Positions 11,548 through 24,047 of a stretch of 64,000 nucleotides of DNA are shown here, in pieces; positions within the stretch are counted from its first letter, which is position 1; the number at the start of each line of letters is the position of its first letter. The position numbers were made by a program, and so were the translations under genes. The notes below the pieces were generated by a model. That model did not search any database. It was not told the origin of the DNA and was given only the letters and a program-made list of their open reading frames with translations. This DNA comes from Tachypleus tridentatus. Taxonomy: Eukaryota > Arthropoda > Merostomata > Xiphosura > Limulidae. Location: positions 161,157,290 to 161,221,289 of the forward strand of contig NC_134834.1 in the NCBI RefSeq assembly GCF_004210375.1. The letters are read 5' to 3'.

Positions 11548-11672
11548 CCCTCTGGTGGGACGGCTTCAATCTTACTGACTTTCAACGCTAAAATCCAAGG
11601 TTCGATTCCCGATGATAGATACAACAGATATCCTAAATTGGCTTTGCTCTAAACATTACCAAGCAAACAAAA
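11548..11672 (+). mobile_element. SINE, family 2, degraded
   Basis: Contains ccctctggtgggacgg, aacgctaaaatcc, ggttcgattccc and a tail ggctttgctctaaa followed by aaacaaaac. This is the same order as the family-2 copies at 22156 and 42478. Confidence 0.75.
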
Positions 11673-12200
11673 CTTCCACACAAAGGTAAAAGGTTATTTC
11701 TGTTAGAATACCGTAAATAATTTGATGGTTTAATGTACACGTCACACTGTCAGTCAAGATCGCCTAAGTAATATGATTATATAATGTTGAATATCATATC
11801 ATTCTATTACATTACTGCCAGCATGGGCATATTATTCTGAAATAAAGTTATATCTTCTTTTATCTTAGCAATCACATGAGACAGGTTAGGTCTCATAATG
11901 CTTTCGATTACATTTCTCTAATATAATTTAGAAATACGAGTAAAACCTTCTTATATTATTTCTTTCATTCGCACCTTGGGAATCTCTTACCAGAATTAAT
12001 TTGTTCTAAAACGATTCTTAATGTAATACACCTATTTCATTGCAATGATAACTTGTGAAACTGCACGGTGAATTTCGAATTGGAAAGAAATTAACAAGTA
12101 AACCTTTAACATTATGGATTCGTGCCTTCTGGTTGTGTGGAAATCTTAAAGGATAACATCTTAAGCCTTATAAATGTGTTCATAATCCAGTGTTGTAACC
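11673..12200. other. Non-coding stretch before the minisatellite
   Basis: AT-rich sequence with no recognisable gene or repeat. Confidence 0.5.
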
Positions 12201-14265
12201 ACATTCTACACTCCATCACCTAACACTATGTATTAACTTTATTCTACGCTCTCTTACCTAGTATTGTGTATTAACTTCGTTCTTCACCCTCTTATCTGGT
12301 ATTGTGTACTAAGTTCATTCTACACCCCCTTACCATACTTCGTTCTATACATCTCTTTACCTTGTATTGTGTATTAACTTCGTTCTATACATCCCTTTAC
12401 CTAGTATTGTGTATTAACTTCGTTCTTCACTCTCTTATCTAGTATTGTGTACTAAGTTCATTCTACACCCCATTACCATACTTCGTTCTATACATCTCTC
12501 TACCTTGTATTGTGTATTAACTTCGTTCTTCACTCTCTTATCTAGTATTGTGTACTAAGTTCATTCTACACCCCATTACCATACTTCGTTCTATACATCT
12601 CTTTACCTTGTATTGTGTATTAACTTCGTTCTTCACTCTCTTATCTGGTATTGTGTACTAAGTTCATTCTACACCCCCTTACCATACTTCGTTCTATACA
12701 TCTTTTTACCTTGTATTGTGTATTAACTTCGTTCTATACATCTCTTTACCTAGTATTGTGTATTAACTTCGTTCGAAACATCCCTTTACCTAGCATTGTG
12801 TATTAACTTCTGTTCTATACATCTCTTTTACCTTGTATTGTGTATTAACTTGTTCTTCACTCTCTTATCTGGTATTGTGTACTAAGTTCATTCTACACCC
12901 CCTTACCATACTTCGTTTTATACATCTCTTTACCTTGTATTGTGTATTAACTTCGTTCTATACATCTCTTTACCTAGTATTGTGTATTAACTTCTGTTCG
13001 AAACATCCCTTTACCTAGTATTGTGTATTAACTTCGTTCGAAACATCCCTTTACCTAGTATTGTTGTATTAACTTCGTTCTATACATCTCTTTACCTTGT
13101 ATTGTGTATTAACTTCGTTCTTCACTCTCTTATCTGGTATTGTGTACTAAGTTCATTCTACACCCCCTTACCATACTTCGTTCTATACATCTCTTTACCT
13201 TGTATTGTGTATTAACTTCGTTCTATACATCTCTTTACCTAGTATTGTGTATTAACTTCGTTCGAAACATCCCTTTACCTAGTATTGTGTATTAACTTCG
13301 TTCGAAACATCCCTTTACCTAGTATTGTGTATTAACTTCGTTCTATACATCACTTTACCTTGTATTGTGTATTAACTTCGTTCTTCACTCTCTTATCTGG
13401 TATTGTGTACTAAGTTCATTCTACACCCCCTTACCATACTTCGTTCTATACATCTCTTTACCTTGTATTGTGTATTAACTTCGTTCTATACATCTCTTTA
13501 CCTAGTATTGTGTATTAACTTCGTTCGAAACATCCCTTACCTAGTATTGTGTATTAACTTCGTTCTATACATCACTTTACCTTGTATTGTGTATTAACTC
13601 TTGTTCTTCACTCTCTTATCTGGTATTGTGTACTAAGTTCGTTTCTACACCCCTTACCATGCTTCGTTCTATACATCTCTTTACCTTGTATTGTGTATTA
13701 ACTTCGTTCTATACATCTCTTTACCTAGTATTGTGTATTAACTTCGTTCGAAACATCCCTTTACCTAGTATTGTGTATTAACTTCGTTCTATACATCACT
13801 TTACCTTGTATTGTGTATTAACTTCGTTCTTCACTCTCTTATCTGGTATTGTGTAATAAGTTCATTCTACACCCCCTTACCATACTTCTGTTCTATACAT
13901 CTCTTTACCTTGTATTGTGTATTAACTTCGTTCTATACATCTCTTTACCTAGTATTGTGTATTAACTTCGTTCGAAACATCCCTTTACCTAGTATTGTGT
14001 ATTAACTTCGTTCTATACATCACTTTACCTTGTATTGTGTATTAACTTCGTTCTTCACTCTCTTATCTGGTATTGTGTACTAAGTTCATTCTACACCCCC
14101 TTACCATACTTCGTTCTATACATCTCTTTACCTTGTATTGTGTATTAACTTCGTTCTATACATCTCTTTACCTAGTATTGTGTATTAACTTCGTTCGAAA
14201 CATCCCTTTACCTAGTATTGTGTATTAACTTCGTTCTATACATCTCTTTACCTTGTATTGTGCAT
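12201..14265. repeat. 40-bp minisatellite with ~223-bp higher-order unit
   Basis: The basic unit is about 40 bp (…tattgtgtattaacttcgtt…). Unit variants recur in a fixed order: one 63-bp variant containing cttatctggtattgtgtac and attctacacccccttacc, followed by four 40-bp variants distinguished by ttctatacatctc, a second form of the same, ttcgaaacatccc, and ttctatacatcac. The total period is about 223 bp and is best preserved from about 13110 onward. Open frames through the array are an artefact of the repeat. Confidence 0.95.
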
Positions 14266-14555
14266 TTGCTTGCTTGAAACAATACGTTGTAGATATTGGC
14301 CAAGAATAATGAAGTCATGATGTGCACATGGTTTTTCAAACAATATGTTTTTAAAGGTCCTGTTACTTAGGACTTTCATGCTATGTTTTAAACCAGGGGT
14401 GTGCAACATTTTTCGTCGGTGGGCCATATAACCAACTTCATCAATCAAGCGGGGCCACTTAAAAAACAAGCTTATTCGTGTACATGCACAATAAATTAAA
14501 AAAAATTCTCAAAATGCAAGCAATAATATTTTATATTTTTGCATGAGTGATCATT

Positions 14556-16340
14556 TTAGTGCGACACTTGAAATTTAGAGTCCTTGCAGAGCTTGTCAAT
14601 ATCAGCTTTGACAGAAGTGGTTGCCACTCTTAACTGACTGGTCAAATGTTCATCAGTCAGCTGACTTCTACATTTGGTTTTGATGAGCTTCATTTTGGAG
14701 AAAAATTGCTCACAGCAGTAGGTGCTACCAAAAAGGGAGGCAATTCTTTGTGCATGACGGGACAAATTGGGAAACTTTTCACGTACACAGAGTTTGTAAA
14801 AGTCTAGCAAACTGTTTTCAGAGAATTTCCTTTAGTGTCCATGTCAGCCTGCAGTTCAATGAGTTCCATTTGGCAATCATCAGGACTGTCTTCCACTGCC
14901 AAATCAAAAGGTTGAGCGAACAATTTCAATCTAATTTCAGTTTGTCTGAAATCTGGAAATCTGTTTGCAAACTCATCACGCAGCTTTTGTACCCTGGTTC
15001 CATATTTGGTGCAATCCAGATTAGGAAATTCCAGTTTCCTGGTTGCAAGACATGTAAAATGGGTCAATATGGCTCTTCTCAACTGAACCTGAAAAGTTCA
15101 ATTTCTTCTCAAAAGCACAAATATGCTCAAACAACTTATTCACAAGTTGACTTTTCCTTGTAGTTTTAAGTTTAAATCAGACAGATGCTGTGTAATGTCT
15201 GTGAGGAATGCTAAGTCATTCAGCCAGTTCTCATTGCTCAAGAAGTCCACATTCTGACGTTTGCTCTCCATGAAGAACTTAATCTCCTCTCGCAGATTCC
15301 AGAATCTCTTCAAAGTAGCAGCTCTACTAAGCCAACGTACAGCAGAGAAGTACAAAACATCTGAATACTCACTGTCCAGCTCATCTAAAAAGTTTTAAAT
15401 TGTCGATGATTTAATCCTCGTGTTCGAGTATAATTTACGCATTGGACGACATTTTTCATGACTTCTGCAAAATCCAGAACTTTGGTGCACAAGCTCTCTT
15501 GGTGAATAATGCAATGGCTTACAACTACGTCTTGTGCTCCAATTGCAGTTAGAAATTTCTTGGTGAATCCATTTGTCCTACCTGTCATGGAAGGAGCACC
15601 ATCTGTTGTGACACCACATAATTTATAAGGATTCAGTTCAAACTTTTCTACAACCTTAAGCACTTGTTCACAAATATCCTGTCCTGTGGTTGTGGAGGAA
15701 AGGCTTGCCATATCTAAAACTCTTCGAAAACATCAAAGCCTGCAGTAACAGCTCTGATGAAAATGACAAGTTGGGATGTGTCATTGATATCAGTGCTTTC
15801 ATCCAAAGCCAGACTGAAAGCTTCACACGAATTCAATCTCTCTTTCAAAGTTTCTTTGATGTCCTCTGAAAGATCTTTTGTCCTGCGTGAGACAGTAAAG
15901 CGGGAAAGGCTAGTTTGCTCCACCAAATATTTTTCTCTGGACATGCATATTCTGTGAATATTGTTAAACAATTTTAATAAATTCTCCATCACTGAAAGGC
16001 TTTCCTTTTCTGCCATACATTCACAAAGCTTAAAACTCAGTTTTGTCACCAGTTCTGAATTTTTCTTGAAAGTGGTAAAAACACCTTGTTGCTTTTCAAT
16101 GGATGTTTTTAAATGTTCAATTTTGTCCTTTCGTGCCTGACCAACAATTTCATCAAACTGGGAGGAGTGCTTAGTTGCGTAATGTCGCTTAATATTGTAC
16201 TCTTTCATGACTGCAATTGTAGTTTGACAGACGAGGCAGACAACACCTTGATTATGTGGGACAACAAGATATTTTGTGCACCATTCACTGTTGAATAACC
16301 TTCCCTCATCATCAGTTTTTCGTTTCTTAACTGCTGACAT
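14556..16340 (-). pseudogene. hAT transposase, copy 2 (better preserved)
   Basis: From the ATG at 16340 the first 208 codons are open. They cover the BED finger (VCLVCQ ... IKRHYATKH), a long helical region and the LDESTDIND segment. The rest continues as MASLSSTTTG..., the YFSAVRWLSR region and the hAT-C dimerisation block, to VSH* at 14556. About four frame breaks remain. The two near 15712 and 15384 are single-base shortfalls in T runs and are identical in copy 1; the others (near 15100-15160 and 14833) are again homopolymer-length differences. Role: DDE-type transposase recognising the element ends. Known members of the family have nearly identical protein sequence, consistent with recent activity. 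Confidence 0.9.
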
Positions 16341-16511
16341 TTTACTAGCCCTGAAATCAAAACAAAAATTATTCTCACGAAAATAGCAAAGTAGAAAAAA
16401 ACATAGAATTTATTTACACATGGAACCTCTTATGGACAGAAACACATGTTTCTAAATTGGCATCCCGATCATAGCCTTCCGGTACTTAAATTAATTGAGA
16501 ATAGCAAAATA

Positions 16512-16964
16512 CAGTGTGACCTCGCCTATTCGCGGTTCACCATTCGCGGCCCCGCATATTCGCGGGTTATGCGCGAACTGCGTTTTTGTAGGTCACAGAG
16601 ACTGAAAGGGCTTTTCGAGGAGATTTCTGTTGTATTTACTCAATCAAGCCGTTTTTATCAATTGTCGTCTTCACCAAACAAGATTGGACTGCTATTGGCT
16701 GACTGCCTCAGCTTCCCAACAACGCAAACGGCAAAGCACAGCCCGGTAACGCACGGTACAATTTAGTGAAATACATAACAGTATGCAATATTGCTACATT
16801 ATTACTGCATCAATGAGTATAAGTATCATTAGTGTTTGGGAAGCATTTCATATAGTATATAATCGCATACATATACGTTTTAAAACTGCGTCCAATATTC
16901 GCGGTTTTTCGCTATTCGCGGGAGGGTAAAGAACGTAACCCCCGCGAATAACGAGGTCACACTG
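16512..16964. mobile_element. Tigger/pogo-type MITE nested in the hAT element, copy 2
   Basis: 453 bp, the inverted equivalent of 4099-4551, with cagtgtgacctcg termini and TA on both sides. Its identical internal position in both hAT copies means it entered the hAT lineage once, before both insertions. Confidence 0.85.
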
Positions 16965-17449
16965 TACATAGAATCAGATGCATCTGAAAGCAAAAATTTT
17001 AATAAATTCAGTAAAGTCACAACAATATGCTAAATAATAATCAATTTACCTTCAATCTCTTGTAGTAACTGTAAAAGGTAATAAAATTTTCACCAATAAT
17101 GAATGACGGACAGCAGAGGTTAGGGAAAATTGTCGCCAGCGGGCGAAGGCGAGGTTCAGGACATGACGTTGAGTCGTAGACATTAGTGCTAGTGCACGTC
17201 ACCTATTCATGCCCTAAGGAGGCCGACCAATCGAATTCGGCCTGCTCCTCTCTAGCAAAGATAATTTTAGAAGTTTGTCGAGTCGAAGCCTGGGAATCCC
17301 GTAGGATCGATGCTTTTAAAAATATTCCATTTGCGTTGGATTACAGATCAGGCCACATGGTTAGATTACAACAACTAGGGCCACACTAAATGGCTTGGCG
17401 GGCCGGGTTGTGGCCCGCGGGCCGCCTGTTGCACACCCCTGTTTTAAAC

Positions 17450-18214
17450 AATATCGCAAAGAATCGTGTATTTGTATTACTGAACAGTTCCCGGATGATA
17501 ACACGTGAATATGTATAGGTAACATAGCTTAATCACAACATAACTCCCTATAGTGTAACTACATTTAACAGAATATTTACAATTCACATTAGATTTCACA
17601 ACACTTGAACTATAAATATGTGGCTATAATTTAGAATAAAATGAAATATATTTTGTGATTGGAATTCTTAAACCAACTGATGAATCGTCTCTACAAATAA
17701 ACATCAATGATTTACTGTAACCAATGTAAATATTCAGTTAAGGTCTCCGAACATTTTATCATTTTATTTCTCTTGCGTGTTACGAGAGGATATAAACTCA
17801 AGGAATATTGTACACTATGTTTAAACAGTTTCTGTCTACTTATTAGAGATCAATCGATCGATTTAGAGGTTACACGTAGAAGAGCGAAATGTCTAAACTG
17901 ATATACGAGGTACGATTCTCCGCATATAGCCCAACGTAGTTTTCTCTGAAAAAACAACAACATGAGTTACGGTTGAATGGTTTTTATAACTCTAATTATA
18001 ATGACCCATTTTAAATCGAATATTCCACAACTGAAATAAAACGTATAAAAATATATATTCACTAAATCTTGTTTATTGTTATATTTTATGTGTTTCAGCG
18101 ACATCTCAGAAAGTGTCTTCAACAAATAGTGTTAAATTTCAGAACTAAATCGATTGAGAATGTTAACAAATTAAACTTTACTGGATGTTCCAGATTTGTG
18201 CACTCGTACTGCTG
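17450..18214. other. Mostly non-coding; weak SINE-2 trace at ~17860-17975
   Basis: The trace consists of a cgattctccgcatatagcccaa-like block followed by tagttttctctgaaaaaac, resembling a worn family-2 SINE tail. Nothing else is recognisable. Confidence 0.35.
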
Positions 18215-18668
18215 ACTTTTATACCAGTTTTACCATCATGTATTTCATTTCTTCATGATGTGTCACTATACCTGTCTCACACTTTAAACAATATATTTTA
18301 TACCAGTTTTATCATCATGTATTTCATTTCTTCATCATGTGTCACTATACCTGTCTCACACTTTAAACAATATATTTTATACCAGTTTTATCATCATGTA
18401 TTTCATTTCTTCATCATATGCCACTATATCTGTCTCACACTTTAAACAATATATTTTATACCAGTTTTATCATCATGTATTTCATTTCTTCATCATGTGT
18501 CACTATATCTGTCTCAAACTTTAAACAATATATTTTATACCAGTTTTACCATCATGTATTTCATTTCTTCATGATGTGTCACTATACCTGTCTCACACTT
18601 TAAACAATATATTTTATACCAGTTTTATCATCATGTATTTCATTTCTTCATCATGTGCCACTATATCT
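18215..18668. repeat. 79-bp tandem repeat, about six copies
   Basis: The landmark ataccagttt recurs at 18221, 18300, 18379, 18458, 18537 and 18616, exactly 79 bp apart. Copies differ by a few substitutions (catgatg versus catcatg). The reading frames across it are incidental. Confidence 0.97.
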
Positions 18669-18891
18669 TAATGATTATCTTTACATCCAAACATCTTATA
18701 TCTGTCAAGGTTCACTGTATCTACTCTTTCTCTGTGTATCGTCTTCAATATTTTTCCGTTAATTTCCATGTTCTGTATTTTGAAAAACAGTTTTTTTTTC
18801 TGCCTGTAAAATCAAATGGTGGCTAACAGTAACACCTTGTTTTTCTAGGCATTAGAAACAAACATATTATTCCTTGTTTCATATATAATCT

Positions 18892-20912
18892 ACATGATTG
18901 TCTGTAATGTTATATGATTGTCTGTAATGTTATGTGATTGTTTGTAATGTTATATGATTGTTTGTAATGCTATATGATTGTCTGTAATGTTACATGATTG
19001 TCTGTAATGTTATATGATTGTTTGTAATGCTATATGATTGTCTGTAATGTTATATGATTGTCTGTAATGTTATATGATTGTTTGTAATGTTATATGATTG
19101 TTTGTAATCCTATATGATTGTCTGTAATGTTATATGATTGTTTGTAATGCTATATGATTGTCTGTAATGTTACATGATTGTCTGTAATGTTACATGATTG
19201 TCTGTAATGTTATATGATTGTTTGTAATGTTATATGATTGTTTGTAATCCTATATGATTGTCTGTAATGTTATATGATTGTTTGTAATGCTATATGATTG
19301 TCTGTAATGTTACATGATTGTCTGTAATGCTATATGATTGTCTGTAATGTTATGTGATTGTCTGTAATGTTATATGATTGTTTGTAATGCTATATGATTG
19401 TCTGTAATGTTACATGATTGTCTGTAATGTTATATGATTGTTTGTAATGCTATATGATTGTTTGTAATGTTATATGATTGTTTGTAATGCTATATGATTG
19501 TCTGTAATGTTACATGATTGTCTGTAATGTTATGTGATTGTTTGTAATGTTATATGATTGTTTGTAATGCTATATGATTGTCTGTAATGTTACATGATTG
19601 TCTGTAATGTTATATGATTGTTTGTAATGTTATATGATTGTTTGTAATGCTATATGATTGTCTGTAATGTTATGTGATTGTCTGTAATGTTATATGATTG
19701 TTTGTAATGCTATGTGATTGTCTGTAATGTTACATGATTGTCTGTAATGTTATATGATTGTTTGTAATGCTATATGATTGTCTGTAATGTTACATGATTG
19801 TCTGTAATGTTATATGATTGTCTGTAATGTTACATGATTGTCTGCAATGTTATATGATTGTCTGTAATGTTGCATGATTGTCTGTAATGTTGCATGATTG
19901 TCTGTAATGTTATATGATTGTTTGTAATGCTATATGATTGTCTGTAATGTTATATGATTGTCTGTAATGTTATATGATTGTTTGTAATGTTATATGATTG
20001 TTTGTAATGCTATATGATTGTCTGTAATGTTACATGATTGTCTGTAATGTTATATGATTGTTTGTAATGTTACATGATTGTTTGTAATGCTATATGATTG
20101 TCTGTAATGTTATGTGATTGTCTGTAATGTTATATGATTGTTTGTAATGCTATGTGATTGTCTGTAATGTTACATGATTGTCTGTAATGTTATATGATTG
20201 TTTGTAATGCTATATGATTGTCTGTAATGTTACATGATTGTCTGTAATGTTATATGATTGTCTGTAATGTTACATGATTGTCTGCAATGTTATATGATTG
20301 TCTGTAATGTTGCATGATTGTCTGTAATGTTGCATGATTGTTTGTAATGCTATATGATTGTCTGTAATGTTACATGATTGTCTGTAATGTTATATGATTG
20401 TTTGTAATGCTATATGATTGTTTGTAATGTTATATGATTGTTTGTAATGCTATATGATTGTCTGTAATGTTACATGATTGTCTGTAATGTTATGTGATTG
20501 TTTGTAATGTTATATGATTGTTTGTAATGCTATATGATTGTCTGTAATGTTACATGATTGTCTGTAATGTTATATGATTGTTTGTAATGTTATATGATTG
20601 TTTGTAATGCTATATGATTGTCTGTAATGTTATGTGATTGTCTGTAATGTTATATGATTGTTTGTAATGCTATGTGATTGTCTGTAATGTTACATGATTG
20701 TCTGTAATGTTATATGATTGTTTGTAATGCTATATGATTGTCTGTAATGTTACATGATTGTCTGTAATGTTATATGATTGTCTGTAATGTTACATGATTG
20801 TCTGCAATGTTATATGATTGTCTGTAATGTTGCATGATTGTCTGTAATGTTGCATGATTGTCTGTAATGTTATATGATTGTTTGTAATGCTAAATGATTG
20901 TTTATAATGTTC
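18892..20912. repeat. 20-bp satellite, about 100 copies
   Basis: The unit is atgattgtctgtaatgttat with variants (tttgtaatgc, tacatgattg, tgcatgattg, tctgcaatg). The register is perfectly 20 bp throughout. Variant order shows long-range duplications inside the array, described in the findings. Confidence 0.98.
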
Positions 20913-21089
20913 TCTTATTTTTTAAAGCTATATTCTTAGAATTTCACCCCTCAGTAAAACTGCAGAATGTCTACGGACTTATAGCGCTAGAAACCGAATT
21001 TTGATACCCGTAGTGAACAGGTTGCAGAAAGCTTTATCTCAAACAAAGAAAGAAAGAAAGCTTAATTTTTCACCCATTATACGTCTTTC

Positions 21090-21705
21090 ACTTACATCCA
21101 ATATGTTCACTACATTATTTATATATGTGATTTTAAATTTACATCCAATGTGTTCACTACGTTATTTATTTATAATATTTTAAACATACATAAATGTATT
21201 CACTACGTTATTTATATATAATATTTTAAACTTATATCCAATATGTTCACTACGTTATTTATTTATAATATTTTAAACATACATCAATGTATTCACTACG
21301 TCATTTATATATAATATTTTAAACTTATATCCAATGTGTTCACTACGTTATTTATATACAATATTTTAAACTTACATCCAATGTATTCACCACGTTATTC
21401 ATATATAATATTTTAGCCTTACGTCCAATGTGTTCACTAAGGCTATTTATTTATATTATTTTGGACTTTCATCCAATGAGTTCACTAATGCTATTTATAT
21501 ATAATATTTTACACTAACATCCAATGTGTTCACTAAGGTTATTTATTTATATTATTTTAAACTTACATCCAATGTATTCACTACGTTATTTATATATAAT
21601 ATTTTGGACTTACATCCAACGAGTTCACTAAGGCTATTTATATATAATATTTTACACTAACATCCAATATGCTCACTAGGGCTATTTATTTATGTTATTT
21701 TAGAC
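21090..21705. repeat. ~48-bp AT-rich minisatellite, site 1
   Basis: The unit resembles cttacatccaatgtattcac followed by tacgttatttatatataata and ttttaaa, repeated about a dozen times with increasing divergence to the right. The same unit recurs at 25877-26165. Confidence 0.9.
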
Positions 21706-21711
21706 TTACAT

Positions 21712-21770
21712 CCATACCAGCATCGTGTAGCATTGCGCGAAATTCCAAACAAACCAAAAATCCTTAGATG
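21712..21770 (+). mobile_element. SINE tail fragment (family 1)
   Basis: Only the 3' tail remains: catcgtgtagcattgcgcga, then attccaaacaaaccaaa. It abuts the minisatellite. Confidence 0.6.
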
Positions 21771-22155
21771 GCCATTTTTTGATAAATCCTATAATATATC
21801 GTAACATTTCAAAACAAAATTCTGCTTTTCATCAGCGACCATGTAGGATATTTTCTCTTAAATACATTAAATTTTCTATCCTTTCGTAGTAGTATAACAA
21901 TAGGTGATCATTGCTTAAAATTCTTGTTGGTTTTCTATAGATAGAAATAACAGTTCTTGTTTTGCTTTAGCTGTAAACATGTCTAAATATAGCGACAAGG
22001 TACTGGTTCACTTTTAAAGTTAATATAATACTATGCTTTACTAATCTTTTGAAAAGACATAAAAATCATTTCTGAATTCAAGTTGAATAAAATACATGAA
22101 CGTGTCCAAACTTATTTCATATAAACATCTAGTTACATAGTAGAGACTTTAACTT
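21771..22155. other. Non-coding stretch, nothing recognised
   Basis: AT-rich, with no coding or repeat signal. Confidence 0.5.
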
Positions 22156-22352
22156 CAGCCCCTCACTCCCTGGTACAGCGGTAAGTCTACGGATTTACAA
22201 CGCTTAAATCAGGAGTTCAATTCCTCTCAGATGGCTTAATAGATATTTCGATGTGACTTTGTTGAAAGAAAACAGGTATCCCGATGTGGCTTTGTTTAAA
22301 CAAAACGGATATCCTGATGTGGCTTTGTTAAAACAAAACACACACACTTTAA
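22156..22352 (+). mobile_element. SINE, family 2, with a triplicated tail
   Basis: Head tacagcggtaagtctacgg, then ggagttcaattcctctc. The tail block gatatcccgatgtggctttg plus an A-rich segment occurs three times in tandem (about 22228, 22274 and 22309) before acacacac. Confidence 0.85.
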
Positions 22353-22976
22353 CTTCACATTATTACTCAGTCTTGACTTTATTGTAATTTGTTCTTTTTG
22401 TATTCTGCCTCCATTTTATCAGTTTCAAAAACTAATTATTTTCGTTCGTTACTTTTAAAAAAAAATATGTTTATAACTTCTTCTTGTAGCCGTGGCTACA
22501 CTAGGTGTGACAGTCATATACATCAACAGATCACTCAAGAGTAGCTAAAGAGTTGACGACGAGTTCTGTTAGCTTACTGCCTTTTTAATGTTCTTTAATG
22601 TTCTGAGCGAAATGAACTTTCTGAAAAGACAAGGGTTTTGTTTTTCATTGAGGTTCAACTTTATTTATAATTTATCAATAGTATATATGTATGTAAAACA
22701 TTTAACAGATTCTGATATGTTATTACACTTGTTTACTTCACATATTGTTCATGTTTTGTATTGTTTCTTGATGTACTTCCTCAAGTTATTATGAATGAAG
22801 TATTCTAAAAATAACACACATTTTGTATAGACACATGTACTTACCACATTTAACCATCAATGTGTTAGTTAATCCATTATGTATCAGTGTAATAGGGTTT
22901 GAGTAAAATGGTTGAAATACTTTTTAACTTACGGACGATCACAACATGTACGGTGTGAAGGTCTGTTAATTGTGTT
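22353..22976. other. Non-coding stretch, nothing recognised
   Basis: No supported exon or repeat. Confidence 0.5.
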
Positions 22977-23040
22977 AATATAGCCCTCGCAGATAGCCCT
23001 CGAGTAGCTTTGCGTGAAATTCAAAAACAACAAAAAAAAC
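22977..23040 (+). mobile_element. SINE tail fragment (family 1)
   Basis: agatagccctcgagtagctt, then tgcgtgaaattcaaaaacaa. The tatagccctcg element is doubled at its start. Confidence 0.7.
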
Positions 23041-23886
23041 AATTGAACCTAACATTACCTTCACCAGTCTTTAGAAGAATTTTATAACTTCTGAGTCATT
23101 ACACTTGAAAGCAAGTAGAAAAACTGTTGATCAAACAACAACTTGAAACATTGTTTACTCTAGAATTAAATCTGGTCTCATAACATTTTGAAAAGTCGAT
23201 AATGTTGTATAATTACTGTGAGATAGCAGATTGTAGTTTTATTTTGTGACGTTTCGGTTACCATTAAGTTTGTACATTTTCGATCGTTTAGTTAAACTAT
23301 GAATTTTTAATTATGTTAAAGTGCTAACTCACTTTCCAGATACAGCACGTTAATTTTGAGTTCTCATGTATTATGAAACCGAGACAAGTTTCCCCTAGCG
23401 GTGACGTACAGATATTAATGTTGTGAAAGATTATGTAGATTTATAGTAATAACTAGTCACATGAGATGCAATCTCGTGGTCTAATCAGTAGATAAAGATG
23501 GCTAAACGAGTTAGTTAAAAAGAATTATTGCTAAATATTGTTACTGACATAAGAAATGGTTCATTTTTGAAGCATTGTGTTATTCTCTGGTTCTTTCTTC
23601 TTTTGTTTGATATTTGTTGATATTCATCTAAGTGACATTTATTTTGTATTATTTATTAATATATATATACCTAGTCCTGGCCAGATACTGGCTTACTAAC
23701 TGTTGTTTTGCACACAATAAAACTCGGATGCTAGTTGTTTTGGTTATCTGTTGTTATTTTACACTTCTTGAGCGGCGTTTTGATTAATTACACTTTGAAT
23801 TGATTCTATGACTAAATTATTACGAGAAAGATGGGTTTCAACAGAAGATGGTAAATAATTAAACTCACAAACCCAATGAATAGAGA
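23041..23886. other. Non-coding stretch, nothing recognised
   Basis: No coherent coding or repeat signal. Confidence 0.5.
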
Positions 23887-24047
23887 GGAACTAAAGCACG
23901 TGACTGAGTCTACCAATGATAGGTAGGAACTAGAGCGCGTGACTGAGTCTACCAATGATAGGTAAGAACTAGAGCGCGTAACTGAGTCTACCAATGATAG
24001 GTAAGAACTAGAGCACGTGACTGAGTCTACCAATGATAGATAGGAAT
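23887..24047. repeat. 39-bp tandem repeat, four copies
   Basis: The unit carries gtgactgagtctaccaatga and is 39 bp long, i.e. 13 codons. The minus strand is therefore open with a repeated SYLSLVDSVT peptide (frame 23812-24141). There is no other sign that this is a gene. Confidence 0.9.

Larger units (their letters stand above)
14394..17441 (-). mobile_element. hAT DNA transposon (Charlie/GTF2IRD2-like), copy 2
   Basis: Minus-strand copy of the element at 3624-6671, again exactly 3,048 bp. It has CAGGGGTGTGCAACA termini and its own perfect 8-bp target duplication ttttaaac (14386-14393 and 17442-17449). It lies about 120 bp beyond the end of the 40-bp minisatellite. Different target duplications prove two independent insertions of near-identical elements. 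Confidence 0.97.

Noticed and set aside
12833-14005. Series of 60-65-codon plus-strand frames with similar peptides
   Set aside because: They are produced by the 40-bp minisatellite, with the same peptide words recurring with the repeat period. There is no promoter or splice context.
18892-20912. Regularly spaced repeats that could suggest a CRISPR array
   Set aside because: Units are contiguous 20-bp copies with no unique spacers, and the genome is eukaryotic. This is satellite DNA.
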